Shown in pieces: positions 35,204 through 44,111 of a stretch of 64,000 nucleotides of DNA (the stretch's first letter is position 1; each line of letters opens with the position of its first letter). The stretch is taken from the NCBI RefSeq assembly GCF_008974285.1, contig NZ_BKZV01000003.1, forward strand, positions 606,448-670,447, given 5' to 3'. The stretch is from Thermogemmatispora aurantia (lineage in GTDB: Bacteria; Chloroflexota; Ktedonobacteria; Ktedonobacterales; Ktedonobacteraceae). Below the pieces are notes generated by a model. The model worked only from the letters and a program-made list of their open reading frames with translations, searched no databases and was not told the DNA's origin. The position numbers and the translations under genes were made by a program.

Positions 35204-36979
35204 GTGCCGGTAGAGGAGCAAGCGTGCGCGCTCGCCTACGAGGGATTTGGGTTCACCTACGAGCAGGGGGAGAGTGAGGTCGTGCGCGACCTGTCGCTCC
35301 AGCTTTCCCAGGGGCGGGTGGTGCTGATCACCGGGCCGAGCGGAGCTGGTAAGACGACTATCTGTCGCGCGGCCAACGGGTTGATCCCCCATGAGTTTAA
35401 GGGGACTATGCGGGGCCGGATCACGGTCGCCGGACGCTACGACTCGCGACGCTATAGCGTTAGCGCCCTCTCAAAGCTGGTCGGTCTCCTGCAACAAGAT
35501 CCCGATACGCAGCTCTTCAATCCAACGGTCGAAGATGAAATCGCCTTTGGGGCCTGCAATTATGGCCTGCCTGCCGAGACCATTCGCCAGCGCCTGGAGC
35601 AACTGTTAGAGCTGACTCGCCTGAGTGAGCATCGGCGCAAGAATCCGCATCAGCTCTCGGGCGGGCAGCAGCAAGCCTGCGCTCTGGCGGCCATCCTGGC
35701 CTTTGATCCGCAGACCTTGATTCTGGACGAGCCGACGTCGAACATCGACCCTTTGGGGAGCCAGGAGGTGCTGACGCTGGTGGCTCGCCTGGCACGAGAA
35801 GAGGGGCGGGCCACGCTTCTGATAGAGCACAAGCTTGATGAGATGGTTCACCTGGTCGACGAGATGCTTGTGATGGACCGGGGGCAGGTCTTGCACCGTG
35901 GCAGTGTACGCGAGGTGCTCGAACACGTCGAGTATATCGACTCGGTGGGGCTGAGCGTTCCCCAGGTGACGCTGTTAGCCGCACGCCTACGCTCAGCTGG
36001 CTGGCCTCTGCCACGCCTGCCACTGGATGTCACCGAAGCGGTGACGCTGCTGGAGCCTTTCATCGATCGCGCGGCTCTGGCCAGCCTGCCAGTACCTGCG
36101 CCCTCCTGCGGTCTCGACTCTGGCCCGCACCCCGCCGGGGGAGTTGGCACCGAGACCATCATCGAGGTCAGCGGCCTGAGCCACGTCTACCGCGATGGGA
36201 CGCCGGCCCTGCGGGACCTCGATCTACAGATTCGCCGCGGCGAGTTTGTGGCTATTCTGGGTCAAAATGGTTCAGGCAAGACCACCCTGGTCAAGCATTT
36301 CAATGGCCTGCTGAAGCCTACCAGCGGCACGGTGCGGGTAGCCGGCCTTGATACGGCCAGGGCCAGTATCAATGAGATGGCTACCACCGTGGGCTTTATT
36401 TTCCAGAATCCCGATACGCAGATCTGCAAGCTGAAGGTCTACGATGAGCTGGCTTTCGGCCTGCGCAATCTGGGCCTGCCCGAGAAGCAGGTCAGAGAGC
36501 GGGTGCAGCAGGCCGCCGAGGATCTGGAGATCGTCCACCTGCTCGATAAAAATCCGTTCCTGCTGAGCATGGGGGAGAAGCAGCGCATTGCTGTGGCGGC
36601 AGTGCTGGCCATGCAGCCCAGCGTGCTGGTGCTCGATGAGCCGACGACGGGGCAGGACTATAAGCGCGCCAAGGAAATTATGGATCTGGCTGTACGTCTG
36701 CATGCAGCAGGTCAGACAGTGGTGGTCATTACGCACGATATGAATCTGGCAGCGGAGTACTGCCAGCGGGTGGTGGTCATGGCCAATGGCCACGTGCTGC
36801 TGGATGCGCCAACCCGTCAGGCTTTTCAGGCAAGAGAGGCCCTGCAGGCTTCTTCGTTACGCGCCCCCCAGGTGACCCAGCTGGGCCAGCAGCTCGGCGC
36901 TCCTTGGGCCTGGCTGACGGTCAATGAGGCTCTGGCTGCTCTTTGGACGGTGCGAAAGGGGGCCGGCGATGGCGCTTGA
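35204..36979 (+). CDS. ECF transporter ATPase, two fused ABC domains (EcfA-EcfA')
   Basis: The 591-residue product starts at GTG behind AGGAGG. The first ABC half (about 8-270) has Walker A GPSGAGKTT, signature LSGGQQQ and Walker B LILDEPTSNIDP; the second (about 325-545) has GQNGSGKTT, LSMGEKQR and LVLDEPTTGQD. A Pro/Gly-rich linker joins them. Most ECF systems have two separate ATPases; the fused arrangement is found in several bacterial lineages. It powers the S component through EcfT, whose gene overlaps by eleven bases. Confidence 0.92.
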   Translation: MPVEEQACALAYEGFGFTYEQGESEVVRDLSLQLSQGRVVLITGPSGAGKTTICRAANGLIPHEFKGTMRGRITVAGRYDSRRYSVSALSKLVGLLQQDPDTQLFNPTVEDEIAFGACNYGLPAETIRQRLEQLLELTRLSEHRRKNPHQLSGGQQQACALAAILAFDPQTLILDEPTSNIDPLGSQEVLTLVARLAREEGRATLLIEHKLDEMVHLVDEMLVMDRGQVLHRGSVREVLEHVEYIDSVGLSVPQVTLLAARLRSAGWPLPRLPLDVTEAVTLLEPFIDRAALASLPVPAPSCGLDSGPHPAGGVGTETIIEVSGLSHVYRDGTPALRDLDLQIRRGEFVAILGQNGSGKTTLVKHFNGLLKPTSGTVRVAGLDTARASINEMATTVGFIFQNPDTQICKLKVYDELAFGLRNLGLPEKQVRERVQQAAEDLEIVHLLDKNPFLLSMGEKQRIAVAAVLAMQPSVLVLDEPTTGQDYKRAKEIMDLAVRLHAAGQTVVVITHDMNLAAEYCQRVVVMANGHVLLDAPTRQAFQAREALQASSLRAPQVTQLGQQLGAPWAWLTVNEALAALWTVRKGAGDGA

Positions 36980-37823
36980 ACTGTCCTACCAAGATAGAGG
37001 CTCGATCATTCACCGCCTCGATCCACGGGTCAAGCTCCTGTGGTGGCTCTCCATCAATATCACTCTTACGACCTGGAACGACCCTCTCTTCCTCTTCTTG
37101 CTCCTGGCCAGCGTCTTCGCTTACGGGAGGATCGCCCGCATCCCGGTCTGGCAAGGGGTACGGCAGCTGCTGCCGATACTGCCGTTTGTGATCTTCGTGC
37201 TGCTCGCTAATATCGCTTTCTGGCGCCCGGCCCATCCCGAGACCGCCCACTTCATTGGTTACGTTATCCCACGCGGCACGCCGGTGCTCCCGCCGGTGCC
37301 GCTTTACTGGGAGACGGTGGTTTTCTCCATAGGGACGATGCTGCGCCTGCTGGTGCTGGTTGAGAGCACGCTGGTGTTGATTAAGACCGTCTCGCCGGCG
37401 GAGATGGCTCTCGCGGTGGCGCGCATGGGGGTGCCACCGGAGATCGGGATGGCGCTTTCGATGACCATCGCTTATATCCCGGTAGTGGTTGCTCAGCTCG
37501 TCTCGGTGATGGAGGCCCAGCAATCGCGGGCCTGGAAGGTGAAGACCTCCAATCCGATCGCACGCTTCCGCGCTTATACGACGATCGCTATTCCGACCTT
37601 TTTCCGCTCATTCCAGGCGGCAGAGGCTATGGCGGCGGCCATGCTCTCGCGCGGTTTCGGCTACGATATCGACCATCGTACGGAATTGAAACCAACGCGC
37701 TTTAGCGGGCAGGACTGGGTCCTGACGGCGCTGTTCGCGGCTTTCCTGGTGGGCGGCTTTCTCCTTGGTTTCTCTGGTATTGTGCAGTACACCCTCACGA
37801 TGCGTTTGCTGGGCTTCCACTAG
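36969..37823 (+). CDS. ecfT: ECF transporter transmembrane component EcfT
   Basis: The 284-residue product (ATG at 36969 inside the ATPase gene) has a hydrophilic start SYQDRGSIIHRLDPRVKLLW (typical 'LDPRVK' opening), several hydrophobic spans, and two coupling segments QSRAWK near 185 and LSRGFGYD near 222, the Ala/Ser-Arg-Gly motifs that touch the ATPases. It connects the S component to the fused ATPase. The cluster thus contains a full importer. Confidence 0.92.
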   Translation: MALELSYQDRGSIIHRLDPRVKLLWWLSINITLTTWNDPLFLFLLLASVFAYGRIARIPVWQGVRQLLPILPFVIFVLLANIAFWRPAHPETAHFIGYVIPRGTPVLPPVPLYWETVVFSIGTMLRLLVLVESTLVLIKTVSPAEMALAVARMGVPPEIGMALSMTIAYIPVVVAQLVSVMEAQQSRAWKVKTSNPIARFRAYTTIAIPTFFRSFQAAEAMAAAMLSRGFGYDIDHRTELKPTRFSGQDWVLTALFAAFLVGGFLLGFSGIVQYTLTMRLLGFH

Positions 37824-37889
37824 GGGAGGGGAGAGACCAGCATCAGCCTGATTCTAGCTATATTGTTAGCGTTGTCATAGGGGTTCTGT

Positions 37890-38115
37890 TGACGCGAGTT
37901 TTGCAGAGCGCAGGGGAGGGGATAAGCGCCGAGAGTCTGGCAGGCGGCCAGCTGGCACTCCGCTAGAGTGTGGGCGCTTATGCCCTGCCCGGCGATGGCA
38001 TCCAGGCCACTGGCCGGAGCCATGACAGCTGGCTCGGGTCAGGTCCGGTCGCGTTGCGCAACGGGTTAGATAGACGGCTCCTCCGTCGCGCCTCCCTCCA
38101 GTGACCATATGGCGG
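37890..38115 (+). ncRNA. candidate structured leader upstream of a methyltransferase gene
   Basis: Between the EcfT stop and the next start several stems can be drawn: ATAAGCGCC (37922-37930) with GGCGCTTAT (37973-37981), GGCCA-C-TGGCC (38005-38015), GAGCCA with TGGCTC around a 7-base loop (38017-38035), GTTGCGCAAC (38053-38062), and GACGG-CTCCT-CCGTC (38073-38087). I do not recognise a known riboswitch. It could be an RNA regulator or only a GC-rich gap. Confidence 0.35.
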
Positions 38116-38170
38116 ATGCCTGGCGTGAGCGTTGACTCGCCTCCGTCAGTCTTAAGAGGAGCACGTATGC

Positions 38171-39061
38171 ATGACGAGAAGAGAACCTAACGATATGTCG
38201 ATCGGTAGTGCAACGCAAGATCGCGAGATAGAATACTTGACGCAATTGGAGCGTCTACTGCTGGAAGGTCTGGGAAATGCGCTAGCCGAGGAGGAGCTTC
38301 CACCCGACGGGGGACGGGTGCTTGATATGGCATGTGGGACTGGCAGCTGGGCCCTGGAGCTGGCCTCCCAGTATCCAGGGATCGCGGTGCTCGGTATTGA
38401 CCCCCATCCTCAGCTCATCGAGCACGCGCAGGCCCAGGCCTGGGCGCGTAATCTGGAACAAGTCAGCTTCCAGGTGGTGACTGGCAGGGAGTCGCTCCCC
38501 TTTCCTGATGCGTCCTTTGATCGGATCTACGGGCGGCTCCTCTCCCCCTGCCTGCCACCGAACGCCTGGCCACGGCTCCTGGCCGAGTCTTGTCGCTTAC
38601 TGAAACCCGGTGGCAGGCTGAGCCTGCTCGAAAGCGAGGGGCCGCTGACCACCAGTCTGGCGGCTGAACGCAGCTGGTGCTTTGTGAGTGAAGCTCTTCA
38701 GCGCGCAGGCCAGAGCTTCTCGGTGGACGGGCGCCATCTTGGTATCACCGTGGTGCTGCCGCGCCTGTTGCGCCAGGCGGGTTTCATGGATGTGCGGGTG
38801 CGTTCTCATCTCATCGAGTGGTCGCAGGGAAGCGAGGCCTATCTCGCCGGTTGTAAAGCTTTCTTGGGCAGCTTCAAGCGTTTTGCTTCTTTGATCCTTA
38901 CAACGGGCATAGCCTCTAAGGAAGAGTTAGAGCAGCTAGAGGAGCAAACTCTGACCGAGCTACAGGACGAGGATTTTTGCGCCCTCTGGCCGTTGCTAAA
39001 GGTCTGGGGACGCAAGCCGGTTTCCCCGGACGAGCTTTCTACAGAGCCAGACTGGTGGTAG
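38171..39061 (+). CDS. class I SAM methyltransferase, diverged paralogue of the tandem trio
   Basis: The 296-residue product shows motif I VLDMACGTGSWALEL at about 51-65, motif II VLGIDPH, DASFDRIYGRLL and LLKPGGRLSLLESEG. Its layout and C-terminus (EDFCALWPLLKVWGRKP) match the three tandem methyltransferases at 44112-47360, so it is a diverged paralogue. The acceptor is unknown; the family resembles UbiE/COQ5-like and Methyltransf_25 enzymes. The start follows GAGGAG by nine bases. Confidence 0.88.
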   Translation: MTRREPNDMSIGSATQDREIEYLTQLERLLLEGLGNALAEEELPPDGGRVLDMACGTGSWALELASQYPGIAVLGIDPHPQLIEHAQAQAWARNLEQVSFQVVTGRESLPFPDASFDRIYGRLLSPCLPPNAWPRLLAESCRLLKPGGRLSLLESEGPLTTSLAAERSWCFVSEALQRAGQSFSVDGRHLGITVVLPRLLRQAGFMDVRVRSHLIEWSQGSEAYLAGCKAFLGSFKRFASLILTTGIASKEELEQLEEQTLTELQDEDFCALWPLLKVWGRKPVSPDELSTEPDWW

Positions 39062-39608
39062 GGAGCCTGAACGGCGCTGTCTCTCCGAGAGCGTGACCTG
39101 CCAGGCTCTTTTCTCGATAGGCCATGTTCTGCAAGACGCGGGGCAGCTCTGTAGCTCGATGAAGCTGCAGAGTATGCCCTGGCTTCAGGGATAGAAGATA
39201 CGTTGATTTCCTTTCCTTGGGAAAGGAGTAGTCAGCAATTGCACGTAAAGCTTTTCTTTCCCTGAGTGCTTTGGTGTCCTGAGATAGCCCACGGCCAGAT
39301 AGCGCAATGCGAGTCGCTTGTAGGGGACCGGAGCCTGACGCCACGCCCTACGCTCAGTGCTCCCGGCCTGCTCCAGTGCATACGCATACTCGCGCATATT
39401 CGCCCCACCGATGCCAGGAAGTGTGTCATGCGCCTAATTATGGTCCCGAGCAGCCTATGAGCCGGGGCGGGGGCGCGCTACATCAGTTGCTGCTGCCTGG
39501 TAGCGAACAAGGCCAGCCATCTGCGCCCTTGCCAGGCTGCTGTTCTGATGGCTGGCCTCCTCCGGTCGCACCTGATAAGGTCCTGCCCACGTGGGTAGCG
39601 CCAGGCAT
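39062..39608. other. intergenic stretch, nothing recognised
   Basis: 550 bases with several short out-of-frame openings but no motif. It lies between convergent genes. A terminator was expected but I could not identify a clear stem. Confidence 0.4.
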
Positions 39609-39977
39609 TTAATGGCCTGGACTGCTCAACGGGACCTCGACGGCGACGTTGATGAGCGGATAGTACGCCTGAATCTGCCTGGCTCCGTACTTCTCGCGGA
39701 AGCGCTCGGTAATGGCAGCGACACGGCTTTGATCCTCAATCAGACGCACAGGGGTGGTGAGAGCCTGCTGACCAGCACGCACTTGCAAGGTCGGAGCCTG
39801 GCGCAGGTTCTTGTACCAGCCGGTCTCGGTCCCGCGTACAGGCAGCAAATAGAGGGCATCGCCCTCTAGTACAAACCACACCGGGTACGTGTAAGCACGC
39901 CCGCTGGTGCGCCCTTTAACCGTAATATCAATTTCACTGCGGCGCTGTAGCAGCGTGCGGATGTCCCTTTGACTCAT
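39609..39977 (-). CDS. nitroreductase/F420-type flavin-binding protein (split-barrel)
   Basis: The 122-residue product reads ITVKGRTSGRAYTYPVWFVL, LYLLPVRGTETGWYKNLRQA, and PTLQVRAGQQ, matching the small split-barrel family of deazaflavin (F420)-dependent nitroreductases and quinone reductases. It likely binds F420 or FMN and reduces small molecules or acts in stress. The gene is alone; 78 bases separate it from the cupin gene. Confidence 0.75.
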   Translation of the reverse strand: MSQRDIRTLLQRRSEIDITVKGRTSGRAYTYPVWFVLEGDALYLLPVRGTETGWYKNLRQAPTLQVRAGQQALTTPVRLIEDQSRVAAITERFREKYGARQIQAYYPLINVAVEVPLSSPGH

Positions 39978-40055
39978 AGCAGAACTACTATCCTTTCTCC
40001 CCGATCAAAGCAGCAGCCGCCTATCCACCAGAGGGAGTCTGCTTTCGTCGGCCTG

Positions 40056-40466
40056 TTATGACTGCTGCTGCTGCCCGGAGTACTGTTCATCGCTAACGTG
40101 TTCCATCCAGTCGGCTACCTTGCCATCAAGCTCTTCTTGAATGGCAATATGGGTCATAGCCGTAGCTGGCGCCGCCCCGTGCCAGTGCTTCTCACCGGGT
40201 GCAAACCAGACGACATCACCCGGACGAATCTCCTCGATCGGACCCCCCCAGCGCTGGGCCCGCCCACAGCCAGCGGTCACGATCAGGGTCTGCCCCAACG
40301 GATGACTGTGCCAGGCTGTGCGCGCTCCAGGCTCAAAGGTAACACTGGCCATGCGCACGCGCGCCGGACTGGGCGCCTCGAATAAAGGATCAATGCGCAC
40401 TGTTCCAGTAAAGGTAGCAGCCGGTCCTTGTTGTGAGGGCTGCGAGCCACTTCTTCTGATCTCCAT
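40056..40466 (-). CDS. cupin-domain protein, (R)-mandelonitrile-lyase type (copy 1)
   Basis: The 136-residue single cupin starts at [11 protein letters not shown] by comparison with the paralogue at 54847; an in-frame ATG nine bases earlier and a longer frame exist. Metal ligands are in [11 protein letters not shown] and [10 protein letters not shown], inside the two cupin motifs (G(X)5HXH and the second His box). The sequence closely follows bacterial cupin hydroxynitrile lyases such as that of Granulicella tundricola, which bind Mn and release HCN from cyanohydrins; the physiological role is debated. A divergent AraC regulator lies 309 bases away. Confidence 0.8.
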   Translation of the reverse strand: MEIRRSGSQPSQQGPAATFTGTVRIDPLFEAPSPARVRMASVTFEPGARTAWHSHPLGQTLIVTAGCGRAQRWGGPIEEIRPGDVVWFAPGEKHWHGAAPATAMTHIAIQEELDGKVADWMEHVSDEQYSGQQQQS

Positions 40467-40702
40467 TGTCTTCATTCTCCCTTCCTCAATTGCACTCACT
40501 TACCTCCCTCACCGCTGGGCATCCAGCGCTGAGCGGGAGCAAGTAAGCCAGGTAGGTCAGCCGCCAGGTTCCTGCCGCCCTGCCAGTCAAAGCCCTCAGC
40601 CCGTCTTTATTCATTCTCTCTGAGCAGAGAGATCAGCAGCGCAGGCCGGCTTTCTTTCCTCTAGTGGCATTATAGAGATTGCCCTGGCAAAGGTGATAGA
40701 AT

Positions 40703-40719
40703 AATTCTCGTTAAGAATT
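40703..40719. promoter_or_regulatory. small inverted repeat in the divergent cupin/AraC region
   Basis: AATTCT and AGAATT flank CGTTA in an otherwise GC-rich region, 55 bases before the AraC start. AT-rich and symmetrical, it may be a promoter or regulator site. Confidence 0.4.
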
Positions 40720-40774
40720 GGCTGATTCTGCACATGCCGAGAGGCAACGCCATCGTGGAGGAGGTTCCTATTCA

Positions 40775-41737
40775 ATGACTCTTATCGCCGTTGCAGAGCA
40801 CGAGCGCCAATATGACGAGCGGCTACTCCAGCGCCTTCAGGCCAACCGCGAGGAACTGGCCGAGCGCATTGCGCGGGCCACTCCACGCGATGGAGCTATC
40901 GAACCACTTGAGGGCCTCGTTCTGGCGCGCCTCTCTTCACCATCTCTCCCCTTACCCAGCGTTGCCGAACCGTCCTTCTGCGTGATCGCTCAGGGGCGCA
41001 AGGAGGTATTCGTTGAGCACAGTCGCTATGAGTACGACCCGTTCCATTACCTGCTAGCGACTGTTGAGCTGCCACGCTTCAGCCGCGTCATTGAAGCCAG
41101 CCCAGAGCGACCGTATCTGAGCCTGACCCTGCGCCTTGAGCCTTCACAAGTCACCGCGGTGCTGCTTTCTGCCGGCTATGTGCCCCGGCGTAGCTCGGCA
41201 CACGCCCTGGATGTCAGCCCTCTGGATGAGCGGCTGCTGGATGCGGTGGTGCGTCTGGTCAGGCTGCTCGACACGCCCGAGGAGGCTCCGGTGCTGATGC
41301 CCCTGGTCACCCAGGAGATTATCTATCGCCTGCTGGTCGGCGAGCAGGGGAGGCGTCTCTGCCATCTGGCCTTGCGGGGCGGCATGCCCTCGGAGATCGC
41401 CAGCGCCGTCTCGTACTTGCGCCGGCATCTTTCGGAGCCGCTGCGCGTCGAAAGGCTGGCTCGCGAGCTGGGGATGAGCGTCTCTAGCCTGCACCATCAC
41501 TTCAAGGCTGTTACCGGTCTCAGCCCACTCCAGTATTTGAAGCAGCTGCGCCTGCAGGAGGCGCGCCACCTGATGCTCAACGAGGGATTAGATGCCACCA
41601 GCGCCGCTTTCCGCGTCGGCTATCAGGATGTCTCGCACTTTAACCGCGATTATCGCAGCCTCTTCGGGCTACCGCCGGCCCGCGATATGCAGCGGCTGCG
41701 CCAGGAACTGGAGAGCCTGGCTGTTAGCACAAACTAA
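40775..41737 (+). CDS. AraC-family transcriptional regulator
   Basis: The 320-residue product (ATG 40775 behind GGAGGAGG) has an AraC_N type sensory domain (about 40-200; FCVIAQGRKEVFVEHSRYEY) and two C-terminal HTH motifs (about 225-310; LAREL GMSVSSLHHHFK; AAFRVGYQDVSHFNRDY). Regulators of this type usually control a divergent oxidoreductase or cupin gene; here the mandelonitrile-lyase-like cupin is the likely target. The ligand is unknown. Confidence 0.88.
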   Translation: MTLIAVAEHERQYDERLLQRLQANREELAERIARATPRDGAIEPLEGLVLARLSSPSLPLPSVAEPSFCVIAQGRKEVFVEHSRYEYDPFHYLLATVELPRFSRVIEASPERPYLSLTLRLEPSQVTAVLLSAGYVPRRSSAHALDVSPLDERLLDAVVRLVRLLDTPEEAPVLMPLVTQEIIYRLLVGEQGRRLCHLALRGGMPSEIASAVSYLRRHLSEPLRVERLARELGMSVSSLHHHFKAVTGLSPLQYLKQLRLQEARHLMLNEGLDATSAAFRVGYQDVSHFNRDYRSLFGLPPARDMQRLRQELESLAVSTN

Positions 41738-41976
41738 GCCGTAATGGCCAGGACAGAACCACCGTCTCCAGCACAGCTCACGGTCTCGGGCGACCACCCA
41801 CGCGGCCATACATCTGGGGAAAGGGGCAGCCACCGGTGATCCTCGCGCCTGCCGGGGGAAGACGCCGCCTTGTTGCTGAGAGGTTACGAGCAGCTCCAGC
41901 CAGATGCGAGCCGTCTCAAGAGAGACCCCTGGCTTCTTGTGATCCAAGGAAGCCAGGGGATAGCAGGGGTGTTGAT

Positions 41977-43887
41977 TTAACGGGTGGAGAGATCGGATTG
42001 CAGCCGCTGCCAGGCCAGGCGCGCCTCTGCGACCGATGTCTCGTCCTCAATGGTCGAGACATCACCAGGGTCGCGCCCCAGGGTGACAGCGCGCAGCACG
42101 CGGCGCATGATCTTGCCGCTGCGCGTCTTAGGTAGCATATTGACGAAATTCAGCTCGCCGATGACGGCCACCGGGCCCAGCTCTGTGCGCACCGTTTTGA
42201 GCAGCTCCTGCTTTAGCTCCTCGGATGGCTCGTAGTCCTGCTTGAGGACGACGAAGGCCACGATTACCTCGCCGCGCAGCTCATCGGGGCGCCCGGTGAC
42301 ACCAGCCTCCGCAACGGCAGGATGTTTGAGGAAAGCGGTCTCGACCTCGATGGTGCCAATACGATGGCCGGCGATCTTAATGATCTCATCGGCGCGCCCG
42401 GCAAACCAGACGTAGCCATCCTCGTCGACATGAGCGGAGTCGCCGGTGTAGTAGACACCGGGCAAGATACCCCAGTAATCGCGCGCATAGCGCTCTGGAT
42501 CACCCCAGAGCGTTGGGATCAGGCCGGGGAAGGGGCGCGTGATGACCATCACCCCCTTCTCGCCAGGACCGAGCGGCGAACCGTCCAGCGGGGAGACAAC
42601 GCGGGCCTCGATGCCAGGCAGAGGGATGGTAGCCGAGCCGGGCTTGATCGGGAGCATGCCCAGACCGTAGGGATTGCCAAAGATCGGCCCACCGGTCTCG
42701 GTCTGCCACATGTGATCGATGACGGGGACACGATTGCGCAGGACGCTCTCCTGCAACCACGACCAGGCCGGAGCATTGAGGACCTCGCCAGCACAAAAGA
42801 CGCGCTCTAGCGAGGAGAGATTGTAGCGGCTTGGTGGCTCATCACCATACTTCATGAGCAGGCGCACCGCAGTGGGCGAGGTGAAGATGCCGCTGACGGC
42901 GAATTCTTCGACGATCTGCCAGAGCACGTCGGGCGTGGGATAGTCCAAAGCCCCCTCAAAGGCCAGGGTCGTGGCACCGGCGATGAGTGGGGCGTAGACA
43001 ATGTAGCTGTGCCCGACAACCCAACCGATGTCTGAAGTGGACCACCAGACGTCGGTCGGCTTGAGACCGAAGACCCATTGGCCCATACTATGAATGTGTA
43101 CCTGGTAGCCGCCATGCATGTGGACCGCAAGCTTGGGCTTGGCAGTTGTGCCCGAGGTGGCCAGAATATAGGCCGGCTCGTTAGCCTCAAGGGGAAGATA
43201 GCTGCCGCTTTGGCCATTGGCCTGGGCCAGAAATTCCTGCCAGGAGAGGTCACGCCCGGCCTGCATGGTCACCGGCTGACTGCCACGCTGTAAGACCACA
43301 ACGTGCTCGACGCTGCCGTTGCCAGGGGCCAGAGCGGCGTCAACGATCTCTTTGAGGTTGGTCTCTTTGCCCTTGCGATAGGTGACGTCGGCGGTGAAGA
43401 CCAGGCGCGAGCCACTGGCCTCAATGCGATCGCGCAGGGCCTGAGCGCCAAAGCCGGCGAAGACGACGAGGTGAATGGCGCCGATACGCACGGCGGCGAG
43501 CATGAGCATGATGGCCTCGGGGAAGGTCGGCATGTAGATAGTGATACGGTCCCCCCGCTGGATGCCCAGGCCGCGCAGGGCAGCCGCCAGCCGCTCAACT
43601 TCGTGCAGGAGCTGGGCATAGGTATAGAGGCGACGCTCGCCGCGCTCGTTCAAATAAATGAGGGCCGTGTGGCCGCCCCAGCCACGCTTGACATGCTGAT
43701 CCAGGGCACTATAGGAGAGGTTCGTTTCCCCGCCGATGAACCAGCGGAAGGTCGGCGGGGTCCACTCAAAGGTGCGGTCCCAGCGCCGAAACCAGGGGAG
43801 CTGCTCCGCTGCCTTGCTCCAGAAGGCTTCCGGGTTCTCGCGCGCCTCCTCTAGCCAGCGCTCGATAACAGGGGTGATCAGCTTCAT
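41977..43887 (-). CDS. acsA: acetyl-CoA synthetase (AMP-forming acyl-CoA ligase)
   Basis: The 636-residue enzyme (ATG at 43885-43887, downstream of GAAAGGCGG) carries the N-terminal AcsA segment (ALIYLNERGERRLYTY), the ATP-binding loop ATSGTTAKPK at about 243-252, the WWSTSDIGWVVGHSY motif, TGDSAHVDEDGY and the C-terminal SGKIMRR with the acetylatable K592. It converts acetate, ATP and CoA to acetyl-CoA. The loop has Ala where many members have Gly before KPK, as in some propionyl-CoA ligases, so short-chain preference is open. It is monocistronic. Confidence 0.93.
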   Translation of the reverse strand: MKLITPVIERWLEEARENPEAFWSKAAEQLPWFRRWDRTFEWTPPTFRWFIGGETNLSYSALDQHVKRGWGGHTALIYLNERGERRLYTYAQLLHEVERLAAALRGLGIQRGDRITIYMPTFPEAIMLMLAAVRIGAIHLVVFAGFGAQALRDRIEASGSRLVFTADVTYRKGKETNLKEIVDAALAPGNGSVEHVVVLQRGSQPVTMQAGRDLSWQEFLAQANGQSGSYLPLEANEPAYILATSGTTAKPKLAVHMHGGYQVHIHSMGQWVFGLKPTDVWWSTSDIGWVVGHSYIVYAPLIAGATTLAFEGALDYPTPDVLWQIVEEFAVSGIFTSPTAVRLLMKYGDEPPSRYNLSSLERVFCAGEVLNAPAWSWLQESVLRNRVPVIDHMWQTETGGPIFGNPYGLGMLPIKPGSATIPLPGIEARVVSPLDGSPLGPGEKGVMVITRPFPGLIPTLWGDPERYARDYWGILPGVYYTGDSAHVDEDGYVWFAGRADEIIKIAGHRIGTIEVETAFLKHPAVAEAGVTGRPDELRGEVIVAFVVLKQDYEPSEELKQELLKTVRTELGPVAVIGELNFVNMLPKTRSGKIMRRVLRAVTLGRDPGDVSTIEDETSVAEARLAWQRLQSDLSTR

Positions 43888-44111
43888 AGACTGGCCGCCT
43901 TTCTCTTCTTCGAGGACGAACATCCGTGGCAGACGTGGCCCGGTCGGTCAATACGGTCAATAGTCCGGTGGCCCGCGAGCCTCTCTGATTTGCATTGTAA
44001 CCCATGAGCCAGGGATCTGCAAAGAGACGAGCAGCGCTTTGTTCGCTCATGGCAGGCACGAGCACGCCAGGGAACAGGGCGTTACTCGTGCGCCGCGCCT
44101 GATCACCTCTG

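Noticed and set aside
37890..38115. Cobalamin or SAM riboswitch
   Set aside because: GCCACTG and AGCCA-like pieces recall a cobalamin riboswitch, but the spacing and the full B12 box are wrong, and no SAM core was found; kept only as an unidentified structured leader.
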